From contig NC_079889.1 in the NCBI RefSeq assembly GCF_029227915.1, forward strand, positions 10,478,001 to 10,542,000: a DNA stretch of 64,000 nucleotides, read 5' to 3'. The stretch's first letter is position 1, and each line of letters opens with the position of its first letter. The notes below the pieces were generated by a model. That model was not told the origin of the DNA and searched no databases. It saw only the letters and a program-made list of their open reading frames with translations. The DNA comes from Hydractinia symbiolongicarpus. Its lineage: Eukaryota > Cnidaria > Hydrozoa > Anthoathecata > Hydractiniidae. Positions 12,227-22,491 of this stretch are shown here, one piece after another. The position numbers were made by a program, and so were the translations under genes.

Positions 12227-14605
12227 ATGCCTCCTAAAGGAAAGTCAAAGGCACAAAACATTAAGTTTTCCCAGTTAGGAAAATATACATCAAACAGAAA
12301 AAAAATCAACGATATGGATTTGAAAATTTCAAATCAGAGTAACCTAATTGAGGAAAAACAAAAACAATTAGCAGCATTGAGCAGTGAGATAACTTTGATT
12401 GAAAGGGATGTTGATAAGTTAAGAAATAGATTAGCTAGAAAAAGAAAACGTGTTAGACACCTAAACTATGAGTGTAGTAAGAATAGAGTGGACTCTGAAG
12501 TCAAATTTAGCATCAGCAAGGTAACAGCTGAGAGGCGTAGTAAATTCCCATCATCTAGTGATTTAAATAGATCAGCAAAAGATACACGTCGTCTGGAAAC
12601 ATTTGAAGCTTGTTCTGCCATTCACGGAGGGTCTAAGGAATCTGTTCAGCCGGTTATGTTTGGTATGATTGACACATTGTGTTCGAAAATCCCCTCAAAA
12701 ATGTTTGCAAAAAGTTTATTGAATGCTAAATCATCTGTAGTAAAACAGATAAAGGAAACTACCATCAAAATAGCAAATGAAGAATTTTACAATTCAGAAG
12801 ATAATAAACTACGTTCTCTCAATGTTTTTTACAGCCACAATGTCATGGGGAAAGCTAAATACATGGCAATTAGAAAGGCAAATAGAATTTCCCAGAATAA
12901 ACAGAATTCAGTGGTTAATTATATTCAGTATCCTCATTTAGCAACCATTATCAATAACATTGATATAGGAACACTACATGACATACATCCAACTCTAACC
13001 TTTGGAGATGAAACAAAATCAGTTACAGGAAATTATAGATCGTGTGATGAATTTTTGTTACGATTGGCAAAATTCTATTTAAAAGTGAATCGTCAACGGA
13101 GTGACAAACTAAAAACATTCAATATGCTTGAAAAAAAAGATTTTGAATCTTTTCTGTTTGTATTTGCTCTTGGTGGGGATGGAGCTCCTATTTGTGGTAT
13201 GTCATTTTTAGTCTCTTTTCTTAATGTTGGTAATCGGATATGCAGCAGCTCCGAAAACTTTTTAATTTTTGGTGGTGATACTGAGGAAAATTCTACTGTT
13301 GTACGCAATTATGTTCTCAAGTTGTTGTCGGACGTGAAGTTTTTGGAAAGTCAGGTTTTCACTGTTTATGTTGATGAAGTTGCCTACAAAGTTGAATTTT
13401 TATTGGGTGAATTACCTAACGATATGAAGATGTTGGCTTTTTTGGCTGGGGAACTAACAAATTCAGCCTACTACTTTTCAACGTTCGGAAATGTAAATAA
13501 AGATAATTCAGCCAAATTTGAATATACATACGGAACCAAGCAAAGTGACAAATGGATGCCCTTCAACTATCACAAACGCATAAGTGATGCCAAAAAGGTT
13601 GAAGGTAAAAAAAAAGAAATCGAAGTTAAATGCAAAGGAAATAGTGCAACGAAACGTAGTAACTTGACATCTTATATATCTAAAGTTTTGAAAGGTAGAC
13701 AAGAAGAAGTCCCCTTGGTTGGCCATTATATTGATAAAGCAAAAGGCGAACCTCTTCATCTGAAGAACAATGTCGTCAAAGAGCACTTCATGAAGTTATT
13801 CAATCTATGTTTGGCAACTGCTCCATTGAATTCCTACAAAGCATTTAAAGATATACCTTCCTCACATGCTTTAATTAAATTTGTTAATTTTATACGTTCA
13901 GCAATGGGATGTAATTTTTTGTCGAAAAAAATTATCCGGTGGTTTAATGAAAGCAGTTCTAAGAATGAAAGTAGTTTCACTTTTCGTTTTCGTGGAAAGG
14001 AGAGTAAAGCCTTTCTTTGTCATTTCCCAGAATTAAATTTACTTATTTTAAATGAATTGAAGAGTGAACAAATGAAAATAAGGCTGCATCAAATCCATTT
14101 TCAGTTCATATGTTTGCGAAAAATTATTTCACTATCAGTACGTGTAGAGAATTTCAATTTGGAACTTTTAAAAGATTTAAAGAAGCAATGTAAACTACTT
14201 TTCAAGTCAAGCTGTTGGTATGATGTAAGCGTCTCACCCAGTTTATGGACTTTATGTAACTGCATACCTTTCCATGCTGAAAGTACTTTGCTGTGCTACG
14301 GTTTCGGAATTGGATGTAATAGTATGGAAGGGCGGGAGCAAAAGCACCAGATGATTGTAAAGTATTCTAACAATACCACTTTCCAATGTCGCTGGCCAAG
14401 AATTTTCCATCACGAGTACATACAATTGTTGCATCTGAGAGAAAACGGTTACGATAAGTTGCACTATGTTTCAAGAGGATCTGATTACATACCAGAGAGA
14501 GATATGTGTTGTGAACATTGCTTGCTGCTTGTTAGAAATAACTTGAAATGCCAACTATGTGAGAGTGCTTTCATGAAAAAGGTTTTTTCTGATTTAGAAA
14601 TTTAG
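12227..14605 (+). CDS. Large intact transposase-like protein of an unnamed cnidarian family
   Basis: The frame opens at TTG 12209, but ATG 12227 (MPPKGKSK) is the natural start, giving 792 residues. It has a basic N-terminus and a coiled coil at about 30-90. Motifs resembling an RNase H-fold DDE core follow: ALGGDGAP (about 310), LPNDMKML (about 398), PLHLKNN (about 510) and MEGREQKHQ (about 700). Two Cys pairs end the protein (CCEHC, CQLC). From general knowledge, proteins with this motif order are repeated in cnidarian genomes without a settled name; assignment to a transposase is inference. The frame is fully open, so the copy is young or under selection. I could not find terminal inverted repeats around it. 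Confidence 0.6.
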   Translation: MPPKGKSKAQNIKFSQLGKYTSNRKKINDMDLKISNQSNLIEEKQKQLAALSSEITLIERDVDKLRNRLARKRKRVRHLNYECSKNRVDSEVKFSISKVTAERRSKFPSSSDLNRSAKDTRRLETFEACSAIHGGSKESVQPVMFGMIDTLCSKIPSKMFAKSLLNAKSSVVKQIKETTIKIANEEFYNSEDNKLRSLNVFYSHNVMGKAKYMAIRKANRISQNKQNSVVNYIQYPHLATIINNIDIGTLHDIHPTLTFGDETKSVTGNYRSCDEFLLRLAKFYLKVNRQRSDKLKTFNMLEKKDFESFLFVFALGGDGAPICGMSFLVSFLNVGNRICSSSENFLIFGGDTEENSTVVRNYVLKLLSDVKFLESQVFTVYVDEVAYKVEFLLGELPNDMKMLAFLAGELTNSAYYFSTFGNVNKDNSAKFEYTYGTKQSDKWMPFNYHKRISDAKKVEGKKKEIEVKCKGNSATKRSNLTSYISKVLKGRQEEVPLVGHYIDKAKGEPLHLKNNVVKEHFMKLFNLCLATAPLNSYKAFKDIPSSHALIKFVNFIRSAMGCNFLSKKIIRWFNESSSKNESSFTFRFRGKESKAFLCHFPELNLLILNELKSEQMKIRLHQIHFQFICLRKIISLSVRVENFNLELLKDLKKQCKLLFKSSCWYDVSVSPSLWTLCNCIPFHAESTLLCYGFGIGCNSMEGREQKHQMIVKYSNNTTFQCRWPRIFHHEYIQLLHLRENGYDKLHYVSRGSDYIPERDMCCEHCLLLVRNNLKCQLCESAFMKKVFSDLEI

Positions 14606-15550
14606 ACACCGTTTTTTGTTTAAAAGTTCAGTATGTTGTTAGTTCGTGTTAGATGTATATTTTCCTTATTTCCTTATTCTGCTATATACTTTTTGTTTGC
14701 ATAACATTTGCAATGTATATTTGTGAATCAGTGAGATAGTGTCTTTCGCAAGAGTATGAATATTAATTTTCCCAATTAGAAAGCTCAAAGAAATCAATTT
14801 TTTAATATAAATGTGTGTGAATTAATGTTTTGTCAGAACATTTGGTACATAAATGTTTACGACGTAATCATATAGAAAGTATGGTGACTATTACAGCATA
14901 AAATTTATAATATTTACATCAAAGAATATGTATTTTATACAAATATATTTTATTTCTATGAGCATGGCAATGCCAAATTTTCTCTTGCAAAAGAAAACAA
15001 ATTCTAGATCATCATCATTTTTTTCTGTGAATAGATGTTATAAAACACTAGCTATATGATAGTTTATATTTTATTAAAAAAAAGTTTTCATAGTTCATAT
15101 GTTTTATTTAAACAGAGTTGTTGTGTTATTATTTGCTTCATATTGAGATACAATGTGTCACAAAAGTAGTTTTTGTTGTTTGACTGTCCTGTGTGTTCTG
15201 GCAGCTAGCTAGCTGTGCTGCCTCCATCCCATCTTCTTTTTATTTTTTATTATATGCAATAATGAGTAACGGTAGCTACGAAAGCCATAAAATAACAATA
15301 ATTTATCCATTTTTTACTCGTTATATACCAAATCAAAACTTTAAACACTTGCAGCAACCTTTCAGTGTGTTTAGCCAGGTAGCCATTTTTATTTTTCTAC
15401 AAATCTCTCCATCGCGCTGCTGTTGTACCTGCTATTGTGAAAACCTAGGTTGCAATTGAAGGAGTGTCGAATTGCGGCGCAAACTCCATGTAACAATCCT
15501 TGACAAAATAGCCAGGCCGTTTGAAAAATACGAGTTAAGCATTTTCACAC
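14606..15550. other. AT-rich non-coding 3' flank
   Basis: Downstream of the large ORF, with no coding signal. A short AGCT run sits near 15204. If the two-ORF element has a right end it should lie here, but I see no match to the left flank. Confidence 0.45.
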
Positions 15551-15554
15551 GGGA

Positions 15555-15960
15555 AATAGCCCGCCGTGAGGGGGCTTGACTACACTCAGTCTTGTCTTTG
15601 GAGAGTGACGACTCCACTTACTACCCCAGTCAAAAATAAAACAAAATCAAATAAAAATTAAGTTAGCAAGGGGGTTTGATCATACTAGGTCTTGTCTTTG
15701 GAGAGTGACGACTCCACTTATTACCCCAGTTAAAAAAAATAAATAAATAAAAAAATAAAATAAAAATATTAGCAAGGGGGTTTGATCACACATGATCTTG
15801 TCTCTGGAGAGTAACGACTCCACTTATTACCTGAGTTAAAAACAAAGAATAGCACAGTTGAACAGAAAGTGGTCAAAGTTAATTTTAGGAAGATAGGGAT
15901 GTCTAGTTTCTGCTGATGACCGTCCGCGGACCTCTTTGAGGTGACCCAGCTAGACATCCA
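15555..15960 (+). repeat. R1 interspersed repeat, three tandem units plus hairpin tail
   Basis: Three units start near 15565, 15668 and 15775. Each has GCAAGGGGGTTTGA, then GTCTTGTCTTTGGAGAGTGA, CGACTCCACTTATTACCCC and an A-rich spacer. The tail at 15897-15959 folds: a 10-bp outer stem GGATGTCTAG / CTAGACATCC encloses two adjacent hairpins, CCG-TCCG-CGG (920-929) and ACCTC-TTT-GAGGT (930-942, last three digits). The same unit order, with two units and tail, recurs at 43735-44020; single units are at 32820-33050 and 35080-35290. No protein is encoded. Confidence 0.7.
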
Positions 15961-16127
15961 GGGTACTTAGGTTCAGAAATATAGGTCGAAACCTACCTGC
16001 CCTTGGTTAATGTTCTGTTCAGCTTTTCAAATGTGTTGTGTCCTTTTTATTTTATTTTTTTTTTATATATTTTTTAATTCCTTGTAAAAAGGGAGAATTG
16101 TGTTTTTAGAGGCATATTCTCTAGAGG

Positions 16128-16200
16128 AGTACAACCTCTAGCTTGTTTCCAAAGACCTAACAGGTTGAGTTCATCATTGCGGTGGCTTGCCACCTCTTTG
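16128..16200. repeat. Short repeat shared with 24340-24402
   Basis: CCTCTAGCTTGTTTCCAAAG and the end GGCTTGCCACCTCT align with CATCTAGTTTGTTCCCACAG and CAGCTAGCCACCTCT at 24340-24402, in the same orientation. Both copies lie close to R1 sequence, so this may be another part of the same repeat family. Confidence 0.55.
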
Positions 16201-16464
16201 TAAATTATTTTCTTTTCATGCTTCATGACCTATACAGATTTTGTTGTCTGGGTAACTCTGCGTTTGTCATCGACACAACATTTAAAGTGGCAGATAAACT
16301 GTGACTCACTGATTCATCATGCACGAATGAGACACTGATTGATGACAGTGGCAAACATCCAACATTCCCAGGTACATTATTTAAAATTTATTATGTTAAA
16401 AAACTTCTACTGCCAAATCAACTCCTACTATGTACTTTATATTTATTTTATTTTATTGATGTTA

Positions 16465-16508
16465 GGCAGCGTTTACATGGAGCCCGTAGTGAGTTCAAAC
16501 CGGTTTGA
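16465..16508 (+). repeat. Left terminal inverted repeat of the Harbinger element
   Basis: Begins GGCAGCGTTTACATGGAGCC and ends in the palindrome CAAACCGGTTTG. Further copies or near-copies of that palindrome lie at about 16590, 16640 and 16675. These are probable transposase or Myb-protein binding sites. Confidence 0.93.
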
Positions 16509-16783
16509 GATTTCACTACGGCTGCGATTTTCAATACGGTTGACGGTCAAGTTTCTAATAGCGTTTACATGAGTACACCCGTACTCAAAGTCAAACCGGT
16601 TTGAAATTAACTACGGAGTGAGAAATAGGTTTGAGATTTAAAACCGGTTTGAAAAGCTCATGTAAACAGGACCGCGGACCGGTTTGGCTGTATCGATGTA
16701 TCTACGCATGCGTCAATTATATTATACACATGCGCGAATTTGATAAATCTTGTTGCCGCATGCTGGCTGTCTTTCTTTTCGAA

Positions 16784-18049
16784 ATGGACAACAACAACGC
16801 AAGTGCTTCGTGTTCTTCGTCATTTTTAAATTCAAACAACTTCAAGAAACGAAGATTAGGCTTAAGGTGAGCCTTACTGATTAGTTATCATATTTTTGAT
16901 TTGTTGTACAAGTGGAGCAAGTTACCTATTCGTATTTTTCATCTTGTTTTTAGCAAAAAATCAGTTTCCTCAGCGACGATGTCAGAGGATCTAGAGAGTG
17001 ATGTTTCAAATTTTTACAGCCATTCAGAAAATCAGTTAGAAACAATCAATATCAGAGATATTCATGACGATTTTCCGGATGAGCCACCACCACCACCACA
17101 ACCACAGCACAGAAAAAATATTGCTGGACAAAAAAGAAAGCAAGCAGACGTTTCCACCAGAAGATGGACATGGAGTAGTGAGATGGTCGAATCTCTTTTA
17201 CTCAACCTAAATGAGTATAAGAGTTCAAAAACATTTGAGGGGCTTGACTTTGAGGCTGATTTCATTAAAATGTATGGAGATTTAAGGTCCATGATGAGTA
17301 GAATGTACCCGGTCTCTGATTTTGGCCCCGAATCAATTCCAGCAAAAGAAGAGACCGAAACAAATATGGAATACAAAAAACGAGTTGAGCAGTTGGATAA
17401 ATCAAAAAAAGAAGGGTACGCCCGCATAAAAAACAAAATTAGAGAACTGAGACGTGGGTACAAACATGCTGTAGATAAAGGTACTCGTTCTGGTTCGGGA
17501 AGACTTGTTGCTGAACATTACAACATTTTGAAGGAAATTTGGGGTGGTTGTTCTTCAGTGACAGCTATACCGCAAGGTAAAGTTTCACTGAATATTGAAG
17601 AAGACAACATCGTTTCGGAGGATGAGGAGTCGGAAGCACCTGTGATACCGGAGGAGGGACGTGAAGCACCAGAGGAAGCACGTGTAATACCGGAGGATGA
17701 AGGAAAATATAAAAACATGCAAAAAAAATTATCTGCGCATCAACGAGATATGGTGTTAGTTGACTTAACACGGGAAGAGCTAGAGATAAAACGTCAAAAC
17801 ACTGAATTGTTGCGAAAATCACTGGAAGGGACAGAGCAGGCAATAAAAGCAATGACCGAATCAATAAATTCTATTGGAAATGGAATAAAGGACGGCCTAG
17901 GACTTTTGGCCAATGCATTTTTACAATCTCAAGCACAACCAGCTCCTCATCCTCCATATCCTTATTACAATCAAGGTCATCACGCACCACAATATCAACA
18001 ACCGTTTATGTCTCCACCTCAAACACCAAGGAGAACTGAAGAAAAATAG
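16784..18049 (+). CDS. Harbinger Myb/SANT-like DNA-binding accessory protein
   Basis: Two exons: 16784-16866 and 16954-18049, with an 87-bp intron (donor AAG/GTGAGC, acceptor TTTTTAG). The phases match and give 392 residues. Before splicing the second ORF could also start at ATG 16979. A proline run near residue 70 precedes a Trp-containing helical domain (TRRWTWSSEMVESLL) of the MADF/SANT type at roughly 85-200. An acidic middle, a coiled coil and a Pro/Gln/Tyr-rich tail follow. In PIF/Harbinger elements this second protein binds the transposase and subterminal DNA and helps nuclear import; that role is inferred from the family. It lies convergent to the transposase. Confidence 0.85.
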
Positions 18050-18598
18050 ACTTTAGTTATTGTATATATTTTTTGTAATATTTTTTGTACATATTTGTAT
18101 AAAAAGCTTGATATATTTTTAAAAAAAATGTTGAAAAAACTTTATACATATATTTTAAAACATTATTTTTATTATTTAGACTTTTTCATAGTTATTATAT
18201 TATCTTTGTATATATTTGTAGAAAAAGCTTTATATATATATTTAAAAAAAATTTAAACAATTCGATTTTTATGTGTTAATCCCAAACAACCTTGTGGACT
18301 TTTTTGAAATTAGATTTACTGTTTCTTTAATTTGGCGGAAGCGACAATAATGTCTATGCATTGATAAAGTTTGAATGCACATGTCTTAACAAAAATTGCT
18401 GATGACTAAAAATGTCAAAATTTTCTATTACTTAAATATGACATCATATCTTTAAATGTGAATATCTTGAGAACGAAAAGACTTGTTAGCCAACTTTTTA
18501 AGCTTTATAAAATACCTTAAGTGACTAAATTTTGGCGAGTAATTAATTTGTGAGTGTTTGGATACAATAAAAAATAAAACATCATTTAGTGACTAAAA

Positions 18599-18690
18599 TA
18601 TCTATAAAAAATACAATATAATACAAGTTAAAAAGACGGTTGTTCACAAACATTTCTATCTATAAAAAATACAATATAATACAAGTTAAA
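18599..18690. repeat. Direct repeat in the region between the two Harbinger genes
   Basis: TCTATAAAAAATACAATATA with its ATACAAGTTAAAAA continuation occurs at about 18599-18633 and 18657-18690. The spacer carries GACGGTTGTTCACAAACATTT, which resembles part of the transposase coding region near 19170. Confidence 0.75.
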
Positions 18691-18706
18691 AACAAATGTT
18701 CATAGT

Positions 18707-20124
18707 TTAATTTTCCATTTTATCGTGCAAGTATTCCATCACAGAATCTCTGACAGCTTTTCCTCGATGTGAGTTGTACGTGTATAGCCGATAAACTTGG
18801 TTATAATGTTCACAATTTTGACATCGTTCTTCGTTCATCATTTGTACTTGGAGCAAGTCAGGATGCACATCAACTTTATTTATTTCACAATAATTGTGAA
18901 GAACAAAACAAGAGTAAATGAGATTCATTGCAAAATCCAATTCAACATCGAGACATCGATTTAAAATTCTCCATCTTGCTTTTAACCGTCCAAAGGCACA
19001 TTCAATTTGATTTCTGGCACGACGTAAATGGTTATTAAAAATCAATTCTTTTGAACTGCTACATGAATTAAATTCTTTCATAACATTAGGCAACAATGGG
19101 TATGCTGGGTCTCCAATTAGTAATGGCGGTACCGGTGTATACCCAGGCAATAATTCCTGTAAACAAGGTGGAAGACGGTTGTTCACCAACATTTTGCTAA
19201 CTGAACTGTTAGCAAAAACCCTTGCATCGTGTACACTACCAGGCCACTTTACCTCCACATCGATAAAGCATCCTTTCTCGTCACAGATAGCTTGACAATT
19301 CACTGAGTACTTCATCTTGTAGCAGAAGTATTCCTGTGCATTTTCAGTTGGCCTTTTTATAGGAATATGAGTGCCATCAACACAACCGATGGCTTGAGGG
19401 AATCCAAACTTGCTTTCGAAGAGCGTTGCAGCATGTTTCAGTTCAGCCTCTGTACGAGGAAATTTTATTAACTCTGGACCAAGAATATCATTAATTGCCC
19501 CACACACTGATCTTAACGACTTGGAAAGAGTGGCTAATGATACACCAAATGTATTACACGTCATCCGTAAAGAGCCTTGATCCTTCAAGTAATATAGGAC
19601 CATTGCTGTCCTTTTCTCAGCAGAAAGAGTGTCTATTCGAAATGAATTGTGTGCCGGTTCAACTTCTACACGGATTTTATCAACTAAATTCATAAATGTA
19701 GGGTAGTCCATTCTTAAGTTCTGACACCATTCCTGTTCCAGCAACGCTCCAGAGTATAAATTTTGCCACCAAAGATCAGTACGTCCTGGGTTGATCCATC
19801 TTCTTCTTTTTCGTCTTTTGTTTACCCTAAATAAAAAAAACTTCAGTCGTAAAGACAATAATTTTTCTTTCTGGATATTAAGCTAGTAAAGCACAGGACA
19901 GGGAAGCAAAAAGCAACCTACCTATGTTTTAAATTTTGCATTTTTCTTAGCACAGCATTGTGATCTTCCACAGCATTAAACAGATGTCGTTGCTGTTGCC
20001 TACGAGGTGATAGTAGATATTCAACATTTCTCGTAAACACAGCAACCAATGAACCCAGCGAACTTAAAAAAAATGATATAAGCATAGAGAAGTTTTTCAT
20101 AGCATATGTCTTGCTCGTCGCCAT
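18707..20124 (-). CDS. PIF/Harbinger DDE transposase
   Basis: Two exons on the minus strand: 20124-19922 and 19826-18707. The 95-bp intron (19921-19827) has GT..AG borders and joins KH-R-VNKRRKRRR in frame, giving 440 residues. The catalytic triad is visible: Asp in GCVDGTHIPIKRP (about 218), Asp in LLIGDPAYPLLP (about 307) and Glu in RNQIECAFGRLKARWRIL (about 343). The region before it carries the helix-turn-helix-like segment usual for the DDE_Tnp_4 family. The start ATG 20124 (MATSKTY) follows the right terminal region by about 180 bp. All key residues are present, so activity is plausible. It would cut at the 44-bp ends and leave TTA duplications. Confidence 0.93.
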
Positions 20125-20258
20125 CTTGAAAATAATCCTAAAAATACGCGCGGAAAAGACTGGAACTAGAAAAAAGATTTGACGAATTTTATTACTTCGC
20201 CAAGCCGTACCGAAATTGTTCATGTAAACAGAAGGGCTATTTCAAACCGGGGTGAAAG

Positions 20259-20302
20259 TCAAACCGGTTTGAACTCATTACGGGCTCCATGTAAACGCTG
20301 CC
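20259..20302 (-). repeat. Right terminal inverted repeat of the Harbinger element
   Basis: Reverse complement of the left end with one mismatch (AATGAG versus AGTGAG). The next three bases are the TTA duplication, after which the host intron continues to its AG at 20323. Confidence 0.93.
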
Positions 20303-21697
20303 TTAATAAAATATTGTATTTAGGCCCGAGTCAGTGGCAATTCAAGAAGAATCAAAATCCCTATCAAAGTTTCGTTGGTGAGATTGTGATTGGAGAACGA
20401 AAGCTCGTCAATATAAAGAAAGTAGGACATGATTTGAACCACGCAATCGCCAACGGTGTACATGACATCTTGCATAATGCAAACCATTTATGGTGCACGC
20501 AACACCTCCAACAAGCAGATTCAACAAAATTGTAAAGCATGGGAATCAATCAAAAAATCGTTGGAAGAATAATGGCAAATGTATATGGTATGCAAATAAA
20601 CACTAGAATTCAAAGGACTTGCAGATGATGACGATGAAGAGGATTTTGACATTAAATTGACAAGTTTGAAATCTATTTCGGACGACATTATGCCTGGTTT
20701 TCACTTGTGGTTTCAAAAACACAGAACAGATATATTTAAGCAATGTTTAGTTATGTCTGTACGAGAAAAACTTCAAATTGATGGACGGTTTTACAGCAAC
20801 AGCTTAGACCTAAAGCATATGCTGTTAAAAAACTTAGCGACCTATCAACCACCACTGATGTGTGAGTGAAAATCTGACAAAGTGGATTAAAGAAAACTAC
20901 TTGGACGAAGTGGAAAAGGCATTGTATGGACAAGGGAAGTATAGACTGGCGCCCGGATGCCAGCATTTTTTTGTTGAACCAACAACATGGCTTCGTTGGG
21001 GCCCAATTAGACGAAAACAGCCTTTCATCCCTTCTTCGTATGACAAGTATACTAAACCATCTGACGCTGGTTTAAAGAAGACTCCTGGTCAAAAACAAAG
21101 AGTTCGTCAGCCTGAGCCTGATATATTCCAAAGTCAAAGCCTTCGTACTGTCACTCTGCTGAAATTAAAGAAAAATGACACCCAGCAGCAAGTAAAAAAA
21201 AGTTATCAACCATTGATATATTTGATCCAACGCGAGTGCAATCAAAAATGCATGCATTGGTACATAAAATGGATATACGTGGCTTCCGGAACAGTGTGAA
21301 GCGTTGTGGGGAGTGGAAGCTGACAGAAATCATAGCTGTTAAAACAACTGCAATCACACAGTACACAAACAAGGAAGGAAAACTGAAGAAAAGTAGTGGC
21401 AATGTGTACTTACATTACCTCCACACCTGGTTGAAAGGACACCAGCAGAAGTTCCAGTTTAACGCTATTTTGGTACCGAATAAGACAAAAGAGTTGCTGT
21501 CCGATAAACAAATTGCTACTCTCGTCCACAGGTTGCGTATTTGAAGACTTGTAAACAAACGTTTTAACTTTTTCATTGTAATTTATGCAGGGATTTCTTA
21601 CTCGGTTTGACTTTTTACGTTTTCATTCTAAAAAGCTTATTCAGAGCAAAGTTAACTAATGCTAGTTGCTCACACACGATGTTACAATTTTTATTTT

Positions 21698-21805
21698 GTT
21701 TAATGACCGTGAAACAGGCCTTGTCTACAGAGAACGTTGTGTATAAAAAAGTAACGCTGTATAAGTTGTGTTTGCCTTTAAAAAAACATTCAATTTTAAA
21801 ATGTT
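21698..21805. repeat. Direct repeat X, first copy
   Basis: GTTTAATGACCGTGAAACAG through AATTTTAAAATGTTT is repeated essentially unchanged at 23351-23457. The first copy is cut off by the Penelope-like palindrome starting at 21806. Confidence 0.85.
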
Positions 21806-21859
21806 TACCAATATTAGGACCAACAATGAGTATGTTTATTATTTTTTATTGACAATATA

Positions 21860-21886
21860 TTTCGGATAAAAATTATCCATCATCAG
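21860..21886 (-). ncRNA. Hammerhead-like core, left arm
   Basis: Mirror copy of the motif at 23071-23097: CTGATGA, a six-pair stem GGATAA/TTATCC with TTT loop, then GAAA, read on the minus strand. See the right-arm entry for limits. Confidence 0.4.
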
Positions 21887-22035
21887 GTCTAAAAGCAAAT
21901 AAATAATGTTAAAAACAGTTAAAAACAAGTATAAAATTATTCAACATATCATACATAAACTACACCTCACACTACAACAAATCAAATTTACAAGAAAATC
22001 TAAAAACAAAACGAGTTTAGAAGAGAGTAAGGTAA

Positions 22036-22491
22036 TTAAATTTTTATTACCAATGCTCTGCTTCTATATTCGTCTTTTGTATTTAAAACCGGTTTGATGT
22101 AATTGATCATTAACGCCTCAAGAGTCATTAAATGATAAACGTTCCGTGTTGATGAACATAAAATTGATACATTTTCCATTGTTAAAAGATTATTGCAATC
22201 GTCGAAATGCTTTCCCACCGGACCAGTTCTTTTATGTTCCTTAAGTCGTTTGATTAAATGTCGGCTCGTCTGTCCGACATAGCACGAGTTGCATCGTGGA
22301 CATTCTATTTTGTATACCAAACAACTTTTGAAACATTTTTCAATTACAGGTTTCAATGGAGGCAGAGAACTTTTCAACTTTTTCAATGTGAAAATAATTT
22401 TACACGGAATATTCAACTTTCTCATAGAAGTTTCAAATTTCTCCGAAACTCGCCCACGATATTGAATGAAAATCATCTTCTTGATTTTCAT
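22036..22491 (-). pseudogene. Penelope-like GIY-YIG domain, left arm, 5'-truncated
   Basis: The frame shows the nuclease core: CPRCNSCYVGQTSRHL followed by LKEHKRTGPVG and a C-terminal Glu region (TLEALMINYIKPVLNT). Conserved elements are the Cys-containing knuckle before the YVG strand and the Arg/His that follow. There is no reverse transcriptase upstream, because the frame begins at the palindrome centre. It cannot act alone as a retrotransposon protein. It differs from the right arm by about one residue (Ser for Tyr in FETSMRK). Confidence 0.8.

Larger units (their letters stand above)
16465..20302. mobile_element. Complete PIF/Harbinger DNA transposon, 3838 bp
   Basis: Terminal inverted repeats of 44 bp start GGCAGCGTTTACATGGAGCC at 16465 and end at 20302, with a single mismatch. 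The flanking trinucleotide is TTA on both sides (16462-16464 and 20303-20305), the target duplication expected for this superfamily. Inside are two convergent intron-containing genes: a Myb/SANT-like DNA-binding protein on + and a DDE transposase on -. This two-gene layout is diagnostic of PIF/Harbinger. Both genes are open after splicing, so the copy may be autonomous and young. Confidence 0.95.
16240..21543 (+). pseudogene. MULE-like transposase gene, decayed, split by a Harbinger element in its intron
   Basis: The left exon ends at 16371 and reads NSAFVIDTTFKVADKL, a stop, then DDSGKHPTFPG. The right exon starts at 20324. Removing the GT..AG intron 16372-20323 joins HPTFPG to PSQWQFKKNQNPYQ in frame. 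The right part contains VGHDLNHAIANGV and NHLWCTQHLQQAD, then a stop at 20533-20535. After a frameshift come DDIMPGFHLWFQKHR and VEKALYGQGKYRLAPG, then a further frame change. Family knowledge: the order DTTF, GKHPxFPG, LWCTQH, ALxGxGKYxL fits a MULE-type transposase group common in marine invertebrates. At least two stops and two or three frameshifts show it is dead. Without the inserted element the intron would be about 111 bp. Confidence 0.7.

Noticed and set aside
15897-15959. The R1 tail as a hammerhead, because it contains CTGATGA
   Set aside because: No GAAA follows the next stem, and the other copy has CTGAAGA at that place.
17062-17864. Minus-strand proteins opposite the Harbinger Myb-like gene
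   Set aside because: Shadow frames of a real plus-strand gene with correct splicing and family match.
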